From Cytidiella melzeri (taxonomy: Eukaryota > Basidiomycota > Agaricomycetes > Polyporales > Irpicaceae): a stretch of DNA of 64,000 nucleotides. Shown in pieces: positions 50,319 to 62,914 of this stretch. The DNA lies in the NCBI GenBank assembly GCA_022592445.1, contig JABYQR010000034.1, positions 62,001-126,000 on the forward strand, read 5' to 3'. Made by a program: the position numbers and the translations under genes. Each line of letters opens with the position of its first letter. The first letter of the stretch is position 1. The notes below the pieces were generated by a model. That model had not been told where the DNA came from. It worked only from the letters and a program-made list of their open reading frames with translations, and searched no databases.

Positions 50319-52257
50319 GGCTGGTGGATGTGGTGGATGCGATGGTGGAGGATGTGCGAATGGAACAGGACTGTCGTGGGTTTTGGTATTTTGTCTGTTC
50401 TCGGTAAGTCCACCGCTCCGCCTCCCAGCATGGCGTCATCGCGATCGACGTCATTCTGCCCCTTACTCAGCTTTTTCGATTGGGCATCAGTTTGATGCGC
50501 CGGCCGACGCGTATACACTCTGGACTGAGCAGCCAAGACTACTGCGCAGTACCGTTGCTCCTCCCGAACCAACTGGGCCGATATAACTGCAGTGCTGTCG
50601 GGAAGTGGTGCCTGTCTCTGCTCTCATTGTAGGCTCGCTCTGTCGTTGAGCGGGACCAACGGCGGATAGCTCAGCGAGGTCACAAATTGCTGTCGGCGAC
50701 CTGAAACGGCCTGCTCGTCGTTTCAACTTTCGATAGGGAGGTATACAGAACAAAGGTTTGTAACACTCTCTTTACGCTCTTGTTCTCAATGCAATGAACA
50801 TGTCCTACAGCGTACGTTCACATTTTTAGCCATGTCTCCAGGTTCTGTGTGTTCCTAATGTCAAATCGTCGACAGAACTGCGCTGACTGTCTAAACATGA
50901 CGTGCCACAGAAGCTGCCGCAGGTCCTTAGAACTTCCAAGACGGGTATTATCTTGCAGTACGTTCTGTCGCATTCAAGTCCTATGGATACTACTTAGTTT
51001 CCTTTAACTGTCATGAGGAAGTCGAACATGCGCATGTCAAGGGTGCCGTGTGTCTGCGATGTCGACCCATAACAGCAGCCTGGCGTGTCAATGTACGCCA
51101 GGTATTTTCGCTGACAGCGGATGCTTCAGCAGTGCATATAAAGAAAACTCGCGTCTCGATGGTCTTGAGATTCACGAGAACTCATAAAGCCACCGTATCC
51201 CTGGTACTGGGGCAGTTGCAAAAAGCGAGGCTCGGTAAGTTGCATTCAGCAAGTCTGCCTGTGCTCGCTGACGAATCAGTTTCATAGTTCATTCAGCGGT
51301 GCATGGTGAAGTGTTCTGCGCGAGAGCTACTGATGTAATCGTCAAGCTACGATTATAACAGACGTACACACACAGACCGGCATCGTTTTTGTGCCGTCTA
51401 AATACCCTCAATGCCATACCAACTTGTCCGACGGAGTCATTGATCGGTGCCACCAACAGCATAGACTACCTGTGAGAAGTCGTTGGGGTTGATATGTGGC
51501 GAGTTGATGGTTCTTGAGCTGTGCAGTTGCTGAATTCTTTGGTCCATCGCAGTGCAACTCTCATCTTCTCAAGAGATGAAAGATACGTACCTGATATCGG
51601 TATCTTGCCATCATCCACCGTGCTGACCGTCTAGTGCAACCTCGCACTTCAAGTTGTAATGTCATCGCCGAAATGTCCGAAATATACTTTTTTTGCGGCT
51701 AGGGACTTCAACATGACCGTCAGGTACAGATACCCATTGGCTCTCACAATGGCCTGTATACGGCACGATTGCTCTTTTTTTCCATCAGCCAGTGCGCGCC
51801 ACCATTGCAAGATTTCACACAGATCATCACACAGACTCACACGAGTCAAGTGCAGTGCGCGAAGCTTCCCCAAGACGCCAAATTCTGCTTCCAAGCTGTT
51901 ATCCTCCCCCGTTCATTGGATACTGTGATCGTTTCCAGTGCTCCTTTTGGGCGCATCTTTTCCCCTTCGCCAACATCATGCACCAGCAGGAGTAGCCCTC
52001 GATCCCTCGTCCTTTCGACATCCATCATCGCCATGCGCGTATCTCTCGTTCCTTCGCCGCACAAGAAAAAGCTCAGCAGTGCCACGTGGCATCGCGTTGC
52101 CGCGAGAGTCTCCATAGTATCGAGGATCAAGCTGGTACCGTCGACTCTGATACTTTGAGAAGCGTTTTTTGAGCATAGGCTCCATGCCCGCTCTTTAGTA
52201 TATATACGGTCGTAACAGTTCTCCCTGTCTCGTCCTCGCCCTCCAGCTTTCTTCATC
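50319..52257. other. 1.9-kb spacer between divergent genes
   Basis: Upstream regions of the kinase gene (minus) and the zinc-finger gene (plus). Open frames on both strands around 51.7-52.2 kb lie in a CT-rich promoter stretch and have no domain. Apart from the TATA-like run at 52199 nothing is recognised; a non-coding RNA could be missed. Confidence 0.5.
52199..52206 (+). promoter_or_regulatory. TATA-like element of the C2H2 gene
   Basis: TATATATA 52-59 bp upstream of the ATG at 52258, followed by a C/T-rich stretch. Confidence 0.4.
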
Positions 52258-53000
52258 ATGCCCCAGAAAGTTAACCTACCTGGGTTTAGAGACTTATTTC
52301 CTGGTACGGCATCAAAACATCATAGGACTATTGGGCTAATGCGTAGGTTGCAGAATATGTGGTTGGCACACGCCCAGCGCAAGGGCTGTCTCCAGCTAGC
52401 TTACAGTCTCAATGTAATGAGGTATGGCTTCAACGTTGTAACGTAGTTGCAGGAGTGCTGATGCTGCATTCACGCAGGCTTCGGCTAGTATGCAATCCGT
52501 CGAGTCGACGGTGGACACACTTCGATCTCCGCAGCTTGCGAGCAAGGCTCCTATGCACGCACCCATCAAACCTCAGCTGCGTTTCCCACTGTCCATTCCG
52601 CCCACCCCGTCTCCCAATGACAGCGACGTCGAAGTCGTTGGCAGGGGAAGAGGCAACGACAGGAAGTTTCCGTGCACCATATGTGCAAAACGTTTTGCAA
52701 GGTAATATACCCCATCATTATGAAATAGCTCTTACTCATTGGATGTCATGTCAGACCCAGCGCACTGGAAACACATATGAACTCGCACACAAAGAACCAA
52801 CGTTAGTACATCACTACTCCGATTCCGCAAAGTCTTAACGAACGAAATTACTAGCGCACAAATGTACTTTTCCGGGATGTTCGAAACGATTTAGTGCAAG
52901 ATCCAACATGCAAAGGCATCTCCGAACACATACTAAATGCGACGAGTCACTGCACAATTCGTCCCAGTCCATGCCTAACACGTACAATCGCAGATTTTAG
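52258..53000 (+). CDS. C2H2 zinc-finger transcription factor (two fingers)
   Basis: Exons join to give a Pro/Ser-rich part (APIKPQLRFPLSIPPTPSPNDSDVEVVG), finger 1 KFPCTICAKRFARPSALETHMNSHTKNQ (the intron after FA leads into RPSALETH) and finger 2 HKCTFPGCSKRFSARSNMQRHLRTHT, ending SQSMPNTYNRRF at 53000. Both fingers have CX2C or CX4C and HX3-4H spacing and a TGEKP-like linker is absent. Such two-finger proteins act as sequence-specific regulators in Agaricomycetes (development or nutrient response), but the target is unknown. The N-terminal exon is uncertain: MPQKVNLPGFRDLFPG is probable, and the joining intron could be 52321-52480 or shorter. Long empty flanks on both sides suggest complex regulation. 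Confidence 0.82.
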
Positions 53001-54600
53001 ACCTGGATTCGCTGAAGGAATTGAACATCCGAACACAACAACACAAACGCGCGCCCCTTGGTATTTAACTGCTCTCTTGACACTTGGACCTTGTTGTTTC
53101 CGTCATCATGGCGTTCTTGTGTATTTCTATCCCGCTGAACGATCCCACTGTATCAATAGCCCCAGACCCCTGTATCCATATCTATCTACTTTACACTGTA
53201 TCATGTAGATGTATTTTATTTATGTAGTTTATACTCCCTATTGTGACATGGACGCGTCGACTAAAAGCGTCATGTTGGCGCTAGTAGAAACAACATACGA
53301 TCAATCGTCAGTCCATATTTGGCAATTGACCTCTTTGTGGCCTATTTGCATAAAACCTTTTTGCAACTGGCATACTGACCGCCACCGACCAGGCTGGTTC
53401 TCAAAGAGCTGAGTTATCACGGATACTGAGTCATCGTTATTGGTACGAATTTTTGTCTTTGTGCTTCCGCTGATACTTACTGAATCCGAACTGGCCATAG
53501 ACCCGGGTAATTAAGTAACATCATGTGTTTGTGGTTTAAGACTTTCATCTGGTGAGAAGCTTGCTCAGGTTTACTTCTGATATATCTAAGTGCTGTGCCC
53601 TAGTGATCTCTGCATACTTGTCTGTTGACGGTCAGTGTTGGCTTCGCTTCCCCCCATCTGCCAAACGTCAATGCCACAGTGTACTGTACGTCGGTAGATG
53701 CAAAACATCAACGTCGAGAAGTCAAAACTCACGCTGATTGATATCATGCTCCATAGAAAGTTCCACAGCTCTGAGGCTGCACTCTGATAAATGGCTGCAG
53801 CCAAAACTGTGGATCCGACTCGGAGTCGGAGCGTTTTTCTATCCGAACCGCAGCCAGAGAGACATCGTTCACAGCTCTTCCTTTGGACCGAAGTAGCTGA
53901 TATTCTAGGACATTAATCATACGCAAGTGTCATGTTCAACTGGAAGATGTACAGTCTTGCCTCTTTGCGCCATCATTCCTTGCTTGCGGTGTGGGTGTCT
54001 ACTACTTCGAAGCAGAGCTAATCACTTGTATTAGTACATTGCTCCAGTGGACGCAGATGACTCGTGACAAGAAACTTCTTCCGTACAGTATGTTCAGTGG
54101 CTGGGCAGACTTCCTCTCGCAGCCAGCGGTCTGATAAATTACGATGCTCCGGCTTCAACGTTTGACTGATGACAGCATGACATGCGCGCCCTAATATTGC
54201 AGTGAGACGTGCTGAGCTATGTCTCAAACACCCCCCTTCTGAATGGGACACCGTGACAGCTCATTGAGTCAATGAACTAGTATCGGGTTTGCAGATGAGT
54301 TTAACAAACGTAAAGTGCTTGCAATAGCTCATGATGCATGAACTCCCATACCTAGAAGGAGGTCAGGCTGATTCAACCAGTCGAACAGCAAGTCGACAAT
54401 TGCGTATAGTAGTAACGGTATGAACTCATGATCACTGGCATTTCGAAATAAGCGCAGAGTGTCGGGCGCCATCGGCCGAACTCATCTAAACGAGTCATTA
54501 CCGCTAGAATATTTGAAAGTGCTCATTGCTTTACGCACACCACCTGCATAACTTACATCTGCAAGGCTTTTTGCGACTGTGGACTCAAACTCGCCTGACA
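53001..54600. other. 1.6-kb spacer upstream of LEU1
   Basis: No gene recognised. A perfect 7-bp palindrome with one central base (CCGACTC-G-GAGTCGG) lies at 53815-53829. I found no Leu3-type CCGGNNCCGG site in the region read. Confidence 0.5.
53815..53829. repeat. Palindrome CCGACTCGGAGTCGG
   Basis: Perfect 7-bp inverted arms around a single central G. It could be a dimeric Zn2Cys6 site (CCG/CGG ends, 9-bp spacing) or a chance hairpin. Confidence 0.35.
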
Positions 54601-57301
54601 ATGCCTGCACCGGTTTCTGGACCACGAACTCTTTACGACAAGATCTGGGATGATCATGTAATGTCAGTGCTCATCGAGCGTATGCGAGATCATTACTGAT
54701 CAACAGCGCAGTGATGTCCAGGAGGACGGACTGTCGTTGATCTACATCGACCGGTGAGATTTCACCGCCCGTCTCGAATGAACATATCCTTACAGAGCTC
54801 ATTCAAACAGCCACCTTGTGCACGAAGTGACCAGTCCGCAGGCCTTTGAAGGGCTGTGCGTACTGATATTGGCATGCGTTTTCCTGTGCATCACCTGATT
54901 CTGTGTCCTAGGCGCACTGCTGGACGCCCTGTCCGTCGTCCAGACTGCACACTCGCAACAGTCGATCACAACGTTCCGTAAGTTGTGCACTCAAGTCACA
55001 TCGTAAACGTCAACTTTAACCCTCTGCGGAACAGGACTGCTTCTCGGAAAAACTTTACCAACGTTCAGTCATTCATTGCTGAGCCTGACTCGCGCGCACA
55101 ATGTCAAGCTCTGGAAGACAACGTGAAGGAGTTTGGGTTAACTTACTTCGGCATGACAGACAGGCGACAAGGTGTGGACTGCATTCTCATCTGATGCTGT
55201 GGTTACTTACCCAGGGAACATAGGCATCGTCCATATTATAGGTCCCGAGGAGGGGTTCACTGTGAGAACTTTTTGGAGAAACCTCCACGATCACTTGATG
55301 CTGATCCAACGTTAGCTCCCTGGCATCACCTGCGTTTGCGGCGATTCACATACGTCGAGTAAGCTGGAACATTGGCCTTCCTCATTTCGATTGGTGCTCA
55401 TGATATCTAACAGCTCACGGCGCTTTCGGCTCCCTTGCGTTCGGTATTGGAACGTCAGAGGTCGAACATGTCCTTGCCACTCAAACACTTATGCAGCGGA
55501 AAGCTAAAAACATGCGTATCACGGTCGATGGTAACCTGAATGAAGGCGTGACCTCGAAAGACGTTATCCTCCATATTATTGGAGTCATAGGCACCGCTGG
55601 AGGTACTGGCTCCGTTATCGAGTACGCCGGGTCAGTCATTCGCGGCTTTAGCATGGAGGCGCGTATGAGTATATGCAACATGAGCATCGAGGCCGGTGCT
55701 CGTGCAGGCATGATTGCCCCCGATGAAATCACCTTTGACTACCTTCGGAACCGTCCCCTGGCCCCGAAGGGCGAGGAATGGGACCGTGCTGAGGCGTACT
55801 GGAGATCCCTTAAAACCGATGATGGAGCCAAGTTCGACGTCGAGGTGAACATTCTCGGAGAAGACATTATCCCAACGGTCACTTGGGGTACCTCACCGCA
55901 AGACGTTGTCCCTATTACAGGCAGCGTCCCCGATCCCACGACAGTACAGGATCCCGTCAAGCGTGCTTCCATCGAGCGTTCTCTCAAGTATATGGGCCTC
56001 ACTCCGAACACGCCGATGCAGGAGGTCAAAATCGACAAGGTGTTTGTTGGGTCTTGCACAAACAGCCGTATCGAGGATCTGCGCTCCGCCGCCAAAATCA
56101 TCATTGCCGCGGGTCCGGACGCGAAGGTAGCGGAGAATGTGTACGCGATGATTGTCCCAGGCTCTGGTCTCATTAAGCAGCAAGCAGAGGCAGAAGGACT
56201 AGACGTTGTATTCAAGCGTGCCGGTTTCGATTGGCGCGAGGCTGGTTGCTCGATGTGCCTCGGTATGAACCCTGATCAACTCTCTCCAGGCGAGCGTTGC
56301 GCAAGTACGAGCAACCGTAACTTCGAAGGCCGACAGGGTGCTGGAGGACGCACGCACCTTGTCAGTCCCGCGATGGCCGCAGCGGCCGCAATCACAGGAA
56401 AACTCACTGACGTGAGGAAATACCTGGGTGTGGAGGCTGAGTCGCAGATTGCTGCTGGCCCGAAGCTCAAGCTTACGAGTGCCTTTGAATTCCTCACCGA
56501 CCCCGTCGCTGCCCCTCCAGCTCCTGTGAAACCGACTACGGAGGGGCATCTACCACCGGCTGATTCGCCTTCAACTGTGCAGAAATTCACGGTAGTGAAA
56601 GGCATTGCCGCTCCCTTGCACATGGAGAACGTTGACACGGACATGATTATTCCAAAGCAATTCTTGAAGACTCTGAAACGAACGGGCCTCGCCAATGCTC
56701 TGTTCTTCACCCTTCGCAGAGACCCGCACACCGGTGCGGAGACAGACTTTATTCTGAACCGCGAACCCTACTCTCAAGCGAAGATCCTTGTGTGCGACGG
56801 TGCCAACTTTGGATGTGGGAGCTCTCGTGAGCACGCTCCGTGGAGTTTGTGAGTATCTAGCTGGCTCTCACCTTGTCTTCTAACTCACATTGCTGGAACA
56901 GGAATGACTTTGGTATTCGCTGCATCATTGCACCTAGCTTCGCAGACATTTTCCGCAACAACACGATGCAAAACGGCATGCTGCCTGTCGCTTTACCAAA
57001 GGAAGTATGCAAGGAGCTGACGGAGGATGCCGAGGCTGGCCTCCACTTGGAGGTTGATCTCGAAAAGCAGGAGGTCCGTAGGACGAACGGCAAGCCGCCA
57101 ATCCCCTTCACGGTCGACCCCTTCCGCAGGCACTGTCTGCTCAATGGCCTCGACGACATCGCGCTCACTCTACAAAAAGCTGCTGCTATCGAAGATTTCG
57201 AAACACGCAGAACCCAGGTCTGGCCTTGGCTGGACGGCTTTGGGTACAAGGGCAAGATCCCAGTTGCGCCTGCGAAGAAGACGAAAAAGATGGATTGGTA
57301 G
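54601..57301 (+). CDS. LEU1: LEU1, 3-isopropylmalate dehydratase (fused LeuC-LeuD)
   Basis: Leucine biosynthesis enzyme isomerising 2- to 3-isopropylmalate with a 4Fe-4S cluster. Early short exons give [121 protein letters not shown] long exon follows with [14 protein letters not shown] (cluster Cys) and [32 protein letters not shown] (cluster CxxC), then a linker and the LeuD domain ([64 protein letters not shown]). It ends KKTKKMDW at 57301. About nine introns, mostly in the first 900 bp. Confidence 0.96.
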
Positions 57302-57634
57302 ACGATCGAATCTGGAGGTGTAAAACGTTGATCGTGTTGTAAATCATGTTTTGGATCTCGATAGTATTGTCATTGTGTACCGCATATACTTGGCCATGTC
57401 GATGGCCTGCCCCAAAAGCTGTACGACACGAGATTAATCATTGTTAAATGTGGATAGCGAGATGCTGCGGTGACGATGACGACGCGTCGACGACAGGAGT
57501 CGGTGATTATAACACGTGGCGGTGTCAGGACCTGGGGACGGAGGGATTATTCGTGGTCAAACCTCCTTTCCTCTCACCCAAGCACTCCTCTATGTACACT
57601 CTCCTTGTAGCTACCTGAGCTCGAGTAGGAGGTC
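57302..57634. other. Spacer between tandem genes
   Basis: LEU1 3' UTR and the promoter of the next gene; nothing recognised beyond a CT-rich stretch near 57560. Confidence 0.5.
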
Positions 57635-60600
57635 ATGGCCACCGTCACGCAGAGCTACCCACGCTTAGGCGGCGGCTATCTCGATGGTACTTCGGCAGAA
57701 AGGGACAATGGGAGCAATACCGGTGCGGCTCTGCTCAGGATTACAAGCATAGTACAAACTCGTCTAATACTGCTCGCAACATAGCCCCGCACCCACTTAT
57801 TGCTCGCCCTAATATAGTGCGCAGGGACACAGATCAAATTCTGTCGTATTACCAGTCCGAGTACGCTGGGCTGTCTCATGATTACGACGACGACGACGAC
57901 GAGCAGCAGCAGCAGCGGGCGGGGCTAAGTCGCCGAGGCTCGAGTGCTTCCAAGTCATCTTCGGATTATTCTTCGGAATCAACACGTCGCAACCACGCAG
58001 CGAGGCAAGCAGACGACTCGCAAGTTCCTTCTTCGGTCGCGGGCGCAGCAGGACACACCCGACGACCAAGCGTGCCGTCTCAGGAGAGCGTGGACAGGCG
58101 CCGCCTCGCTATTGTCGAGCTCGATAATTCGCTTGCACCATCTGTGAGACGTAAGGAGATCAGTGGCAGTGAGGGTACTGGTGTGTCTTCTCGCTCTGCT
58201 CTGTTGTCACGTAGAGGTGTACACGTGAACGGTCTTGCTCTCGTCGCACCACCGGACGCGTCGCCGGCAACGTACACCAACCTCACACCTCCCCCCACCG
58301 CTCCTATCGTTGTTGGTGACAGAGGAGCGAGCATTGCCCCTCGTCTTCCGGCGACGCACACACGCTCTACGTCTGAGACTACTGGCAGACGGTCCCATCT
58401 TCGTCACAAGACTTCCCGGGACATCGGCATTGTGGGAATAGGCGCAATTCATACGTTATCAGGAAAGGGCACACATCCTTCTCCCCCTCGAGACACACAC
58501 ACGGATACGACTCTGCAGGTGCCCATTTTCCAAACACCCTCCAAGTCTCGCTCCCCTTCGCCGGCGGCACAGACACCCGACTTGGCCGATCGCAGTCCTC
58601 CTGCAATCAGTGATTCTCTTCATCATCGCTCGTGGAATCATTTGCCTGGTAGCGGTGACCGCCAACAAGTAAGTACGCCTTCGATTGGAGAAGGCAAAGA
58701 TATTCAGCAGCCCGTTGTCGGACCTGTTGTCGTCGGTCTACATTCGGGCAAGGTGATTCGAGGTCAGTCGATCCAGTCGATGGATTCCCATCTCGCCTCC
58801 GTTGCCCAAGGAGCTACCAATGGATCTTTGTATGCGCACTATGAACCTGGAGTGCACTCTACTGCAGGTCCCTTACCCACACCTCCGCGTACAATGTTCG
58901 ATATCGCATCGGACGTGGTAGCCTCGACTGCTTCGTCACCGGCGCCACCTCCGCGACCCCCAAGGCTGCGTACTCCAATGCCTATATCTCAAACGTCGAT
59001 GTCACCGGTGCCCGCTAGACGCGATCTGGAAGCGCTGAAAGAATCCCTGCAGTTACCTCAGTCTGTCGCGAGCGCGCTCGCATCACGCAGCACCTCACGA
59101 CCAGATTTGAAGAGAACAGGGACAGACGTCTCTTTTGCCTCCTCTCATTCCGATATCACGACAGAAACCACGTAAGTTTCACGGCCTCTCCGAGCATAGT
59201 GGTCTTATTTGACAAATAGTGTTTCGGACTCGGCATTGGACCCCAAACGCTCGAGGTCTATACACAGACGAGAAGGAGCATTTCCCCCATCAATTCAAAG
59301 CACAGCAAAATCCACACCTGAAGTATCGCCAATTGTCACTGCTGAAAAAGAAGCCCCCAGTAGATTACCATCAGAGGCCGATGTGGACAGCATTCCTCCT
59401 AGACCTGCTTCTCCGGAATCCGAATACGAGGACTCTGATGATTGGCATAGACGTCCTGCAATTGAACTTAAACGAGACCCTAGTTGGGTGAGCCTGAAGG
59501 ACACCGCAATAGCTTCGTCGCCGAATGGTAAAGGCCATGCTCTACCTGGTTCTCGAAGCAGCTCGCATTCGCGTTCGCCGGCTCCTCAACTTCCGCCCAA
59601 GCCTAGTCCAAGACTTGTCACAGAAGACATTCGGTCGCCGTCAAGCACTCACAGTGGCTCCAGCAACCCATTCAAGACCACTCTCCACAACCTGAAGCGT
59701 TTCTCTGCATTACCCCGAACACCCTCCTCACATTCTATGAAATCTTCTCCGCATACAGATTCAACCCCCAGATCACCGAGAACACCGTCACCTGCAATGC
59801 TCACTATTCCTGCAACCCCACGTCAGAAGGTGATTAACCCTTGGCCGGATGCCATGACTTTCCGTGATGTATCGGCAATGAAGAGCCCACTGGAGCGTGC
59901 GACGGCATACGAGCAGAAAATCCAAGAACTCTCTGCTTGCGATACGGGTTTGAGCAACTGGCTCAACGCGATGCAACAAAGAGGTAGCCTGCATTTTGCC
60001 GGTAGTCAGATGCGTCGACTAACGTCGCAAATACAGGGACAAGCAATAGACCTACCCGCAAAACTGTGTCGCAACTAGACATTGGTCTTTCTCATCCTTC
60101 AGCTCAACTATCCGCCATCCAGTCGCAGCCACGGCATGTATCTCATGGTTCAGTAGCATCTGAAGCAACGTTCCCCATACGTCGGGATGCATACACGGCG
60201 GCGGATTTGATGATGAAACCAGACGATGATTTGGACCTCACCAAAGCACCTCCAATGATGGCGCTGCCATATCCGTCTCTTCCAATGAGTTCTTCCCCTC
60301 GGTCTGCTCTTACTACGCCACCAACGCCTCGTAGCTATCAGGTACCACTTTCCAGTGGTTCATCGCGTTCCGGGACAGGCTTCTTCTCATCCATGGGCAG
60401 GAAGGCCAGTCTGAAGAAGTCGGATAGCCCGCCTACACCCAATCGAGTGTTGACTAAGCGCGGGCCCTCTCGAACAACTCAGCCTCAGATGACCTCTGCT
60501 CCCACCATTCCTGGTGGTCCACGAGCACCTCCAAGTCGCCTCCAGCGTTCGCAGACAATGTCGGTTGCTGCGCCTTCGTCAGCACCCGTAGACCAACCGC

Positions 60601-60857
60601 CTGTCTCTATAAGTCGCAGTGATACACGTGCGAGCGTCACTAGTCGGCGACCTTCCTTCTTCCATCGCTCAGCCGCAGCACAGCCAGCACCGCCAACGGA
60701 CGCCGAGTTCGAGCGACAGGTCAACAAATTGGCTGACCTTCTCCCTCATGCGGATCGGGATGTGCTCGGTGGCTACCTCCGCCGAGCTGGGCAGGATATA
60801 CTAGCCATAGGCCAATATTTAGAAGATGAAAAGAAAGGCGCTATTCGCTACGATTGA
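57635..60857 (+). CDS. Large Ser/Pro-rich protein with C-terminal UBA/CUE-like segment
   Basis: Four exons (57635-57722, 57785-59171, 59220-59983, 60037-60857) give 1019 residues in frame. After MATVTQSYPRLGGGYLDG, a 62-nt intron leads to APHPLIARPNIVRRDTDQILSYYQSEYAGLSHDYDDDDDEQQQQ. Most of the protein is Ser/Pro/Thr/Arg-rich and disordered, with many SPxR/TPR motifs that would suit proline-directed kinases. One conserved-looking block is INPWPDAMTFRDVSAMKSPLERATAYEQKIQELSACDTGLSNWLNAM. The C-terminus (FERQVNKLADLLPHADRDVLGGYLRRAGQDILAIGQYLEDEKKGAI) has the three-helix LLP..D..V...L...G.D...A..YL pattern of UBA/CUE ubiquitin-binding folds. A membrane-trafficking or ubiquitin-linked scaffold is possible; that is inference. 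Confidence 0.8.
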
Positions 60858-61109
60858 GCTGCCACCCTTCTTCCGGACACAAACTTTTCCGTTGATTTTT
60901 TTGGATTGAAATATCTGGCATATTGTACTGCACCTAGGCACTCCCCTTTCTCCTTGCTATGAAATGTCGACGCAACGTGTACATGTATTTCAGTTATCTC
61001 CGTGTTATGAATAGTGTATATAGTGATGTATTGATACTTCGAGTTCTTCTCTTCGTCGTTTGCTACAGTAGAATCAGCCTAGTACTAGCTAGCAGTGTTG
61101 CATCTGATG

Positions 61110-62914
61110 TTATCCCGTCACACCAGCCGGCCTGAAAACGCCTGATCGTCTGGGGAAGCCCTGAGGGAATGCTAGCCGACAAAAAGAGTGAAGTCCAATT
61201 CGGGTCTCGAGTGTGCAATGCTTACGATGTTGCATTGATCTGCTCTGTTGGCCACCACGGGGAACGCCAGAGCTCCCACCTCCACCAAATGTCGCGCGCC
61301 GCACAGGATGGTTCCCGACCAGGTTTTCAACTTCGTTCGCGCTGTCCGAGCGATCTGACATGGTACCCGACCTGAACGACTGGTTCAACGAATTGGTATT
61401 GAACTGCTGCCGTTGCGCTTGAGGTTGCATGCGGGGCTGCATTCCTTGTGGCTGTCGCCAGCCCGGGGGACCAGGTATATGCTGCATGGTACGGTTCGCG
61501 ATCGGCGTCCGTTGTATCTGGAGGCGAGGCGCAATTAGATCTATGCATACACAACGTGACAACTCACCCCCATCGCTTCCATGTTGCCTACAACAGCACC
61601 GACGTCAAGGCCTATGTTGGGCATAGGGGCTCCAGTCCTAATACGATGGAGGCTGTTGTCCTCAGGAAGCGCCGCGGAACGACTGAGGCCTGATGCAACT
61701 TGATTCTCTGGAGCGAGGATAGCTTTGCGCTTGATTTTGTCGTATTGTGACTGCCGTTTCGTGAAGATGAGATGAGTGGACTTAAAACAAAGAGCGATCG
61801 CAAACCTTCAGTTTTTGGTATTCTTTGTCACGGTCCTTGACAGAATCCTGCAATGTGTTGGACTTTCTTCTTTCCATCTCCAGTTCGCGTTGTAGTTCTG
61901 CCAAAGGATACGGTGAGTTAAGGTTAAGAGTATAATGCTGCCGCCTTTAGCATGCCTGTCATCTTGTTATTCAAAAGACTGAGTTCGCCATTGGCTGTAT
62001 TGCATTCAGTAACGACGTAAATACTCGGATGAGGACTGATTGACCTTCTCTAACAACATTGTGAAGCTCTTTCTGCAATTGAGCATTCTTCTCATTCACG
62101 CTCCGAATGACTGCTTGTTGAAAGGAGCTGATCAGGTATCAATGTTATATAAAGAGTGACTGGCGATGGCACGCTTACTGTTCTTGATGTAGCTGATACT
62201 GCCAAAATGACATTGCCCTGCCTGGTTTTAGTATACGCTTGCGTGGAAGTAGGCGTCAGCGGTTTACCTACTACATATCTCTAGGATGACGGTGGGATTG
62301 AGCCCAGACAGAACGGACTAGGTGGTACGGCTGTCATTTGTTTCTTGAAGACGGGTGGGATGCGCATATACCCACAGTTTTGTAATCATTCGTAGGATTG
62401 AGGGAGCACACCTGCGAGGATATGTCATTGTACAGAGCATGGGAGCGTAGATTTGAACATACCACTACATCATCTCTACGGCGCGAGAGTTAGTGTATAA
62501 GCCGGAGTATCTACTGGCAAGCGTACGGCTCAATCAAGGAAGTATCACACGCTTGGAGAGCGTCAGCTGCCTTCAGTACAGCACGAGAGAATGAGGTCCA
62601 TGCCTGGACACAATCTCGACGCGTTGAATAGCTCGTTCGCGCATTCGACTAAGGGCCAAGTTTATTGACGTTTCGAGGTGCTGCAAAGAAATGACCACAG
62701 ACCGCAAAAGATATGAGAGCCTAGGTGCAGAGACAGCAGAGAAAAATGTGAGTATCGATATGGCGAGTACAAATGTCGTCGCACATGTTGTCTATACCAA
62801 AGAAAGGTAGGCTTCAGCTTCCACACACGCTGCAGTGCAGACCGTACGCACCACAACTGCCTTCTCTGCGAGTGCTTTTCGACAGTTTAGTCTGTTACAC
62901 TTCAAGTTATCCAT
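61110..62914 (-). CDS. HEI10: HEI10-like RING/coiled-coil meiotic protein (CCNB1IP1 family)
   Basis: RING E3-type protein promoting class I meiotic crossovers. About 15 exons join to give MDNLKCNRLNCRKALAEKAVV, TTCSHIFC, VECANELFNASRLCP, ACDTSLIEP, DDVV, VCSLNPTNDYKT, SVLSGLNPTVILEIC, SRAMSFWQYQLHQE, SFQQAVIRSVNEKNAQLQKELHNVVRE, ELSLLNNKMT, ELQRELEMERRKSNTLQDSVKDRDKEYQKLK, SQYDKIKRKAILAPENQ and a C-terminal region (IQRTPIANRTMQHIPGPP, ending FRPAGVTG at 61110). RING cysteines and the His are all present, followed by a coiled coil. The TT of TTC comes from a 7-nt microexon (62785-62791). Two introns have GC donors (after LCP and after NNKM). Confidence 0.88.

Noticed and set aside
51769..52259. 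Overlapping open frames on both strands of 129-137 codons
   Set aside because: They lie in the CT-rich promoter of the C2H2 gene and neither resembles a protein family.
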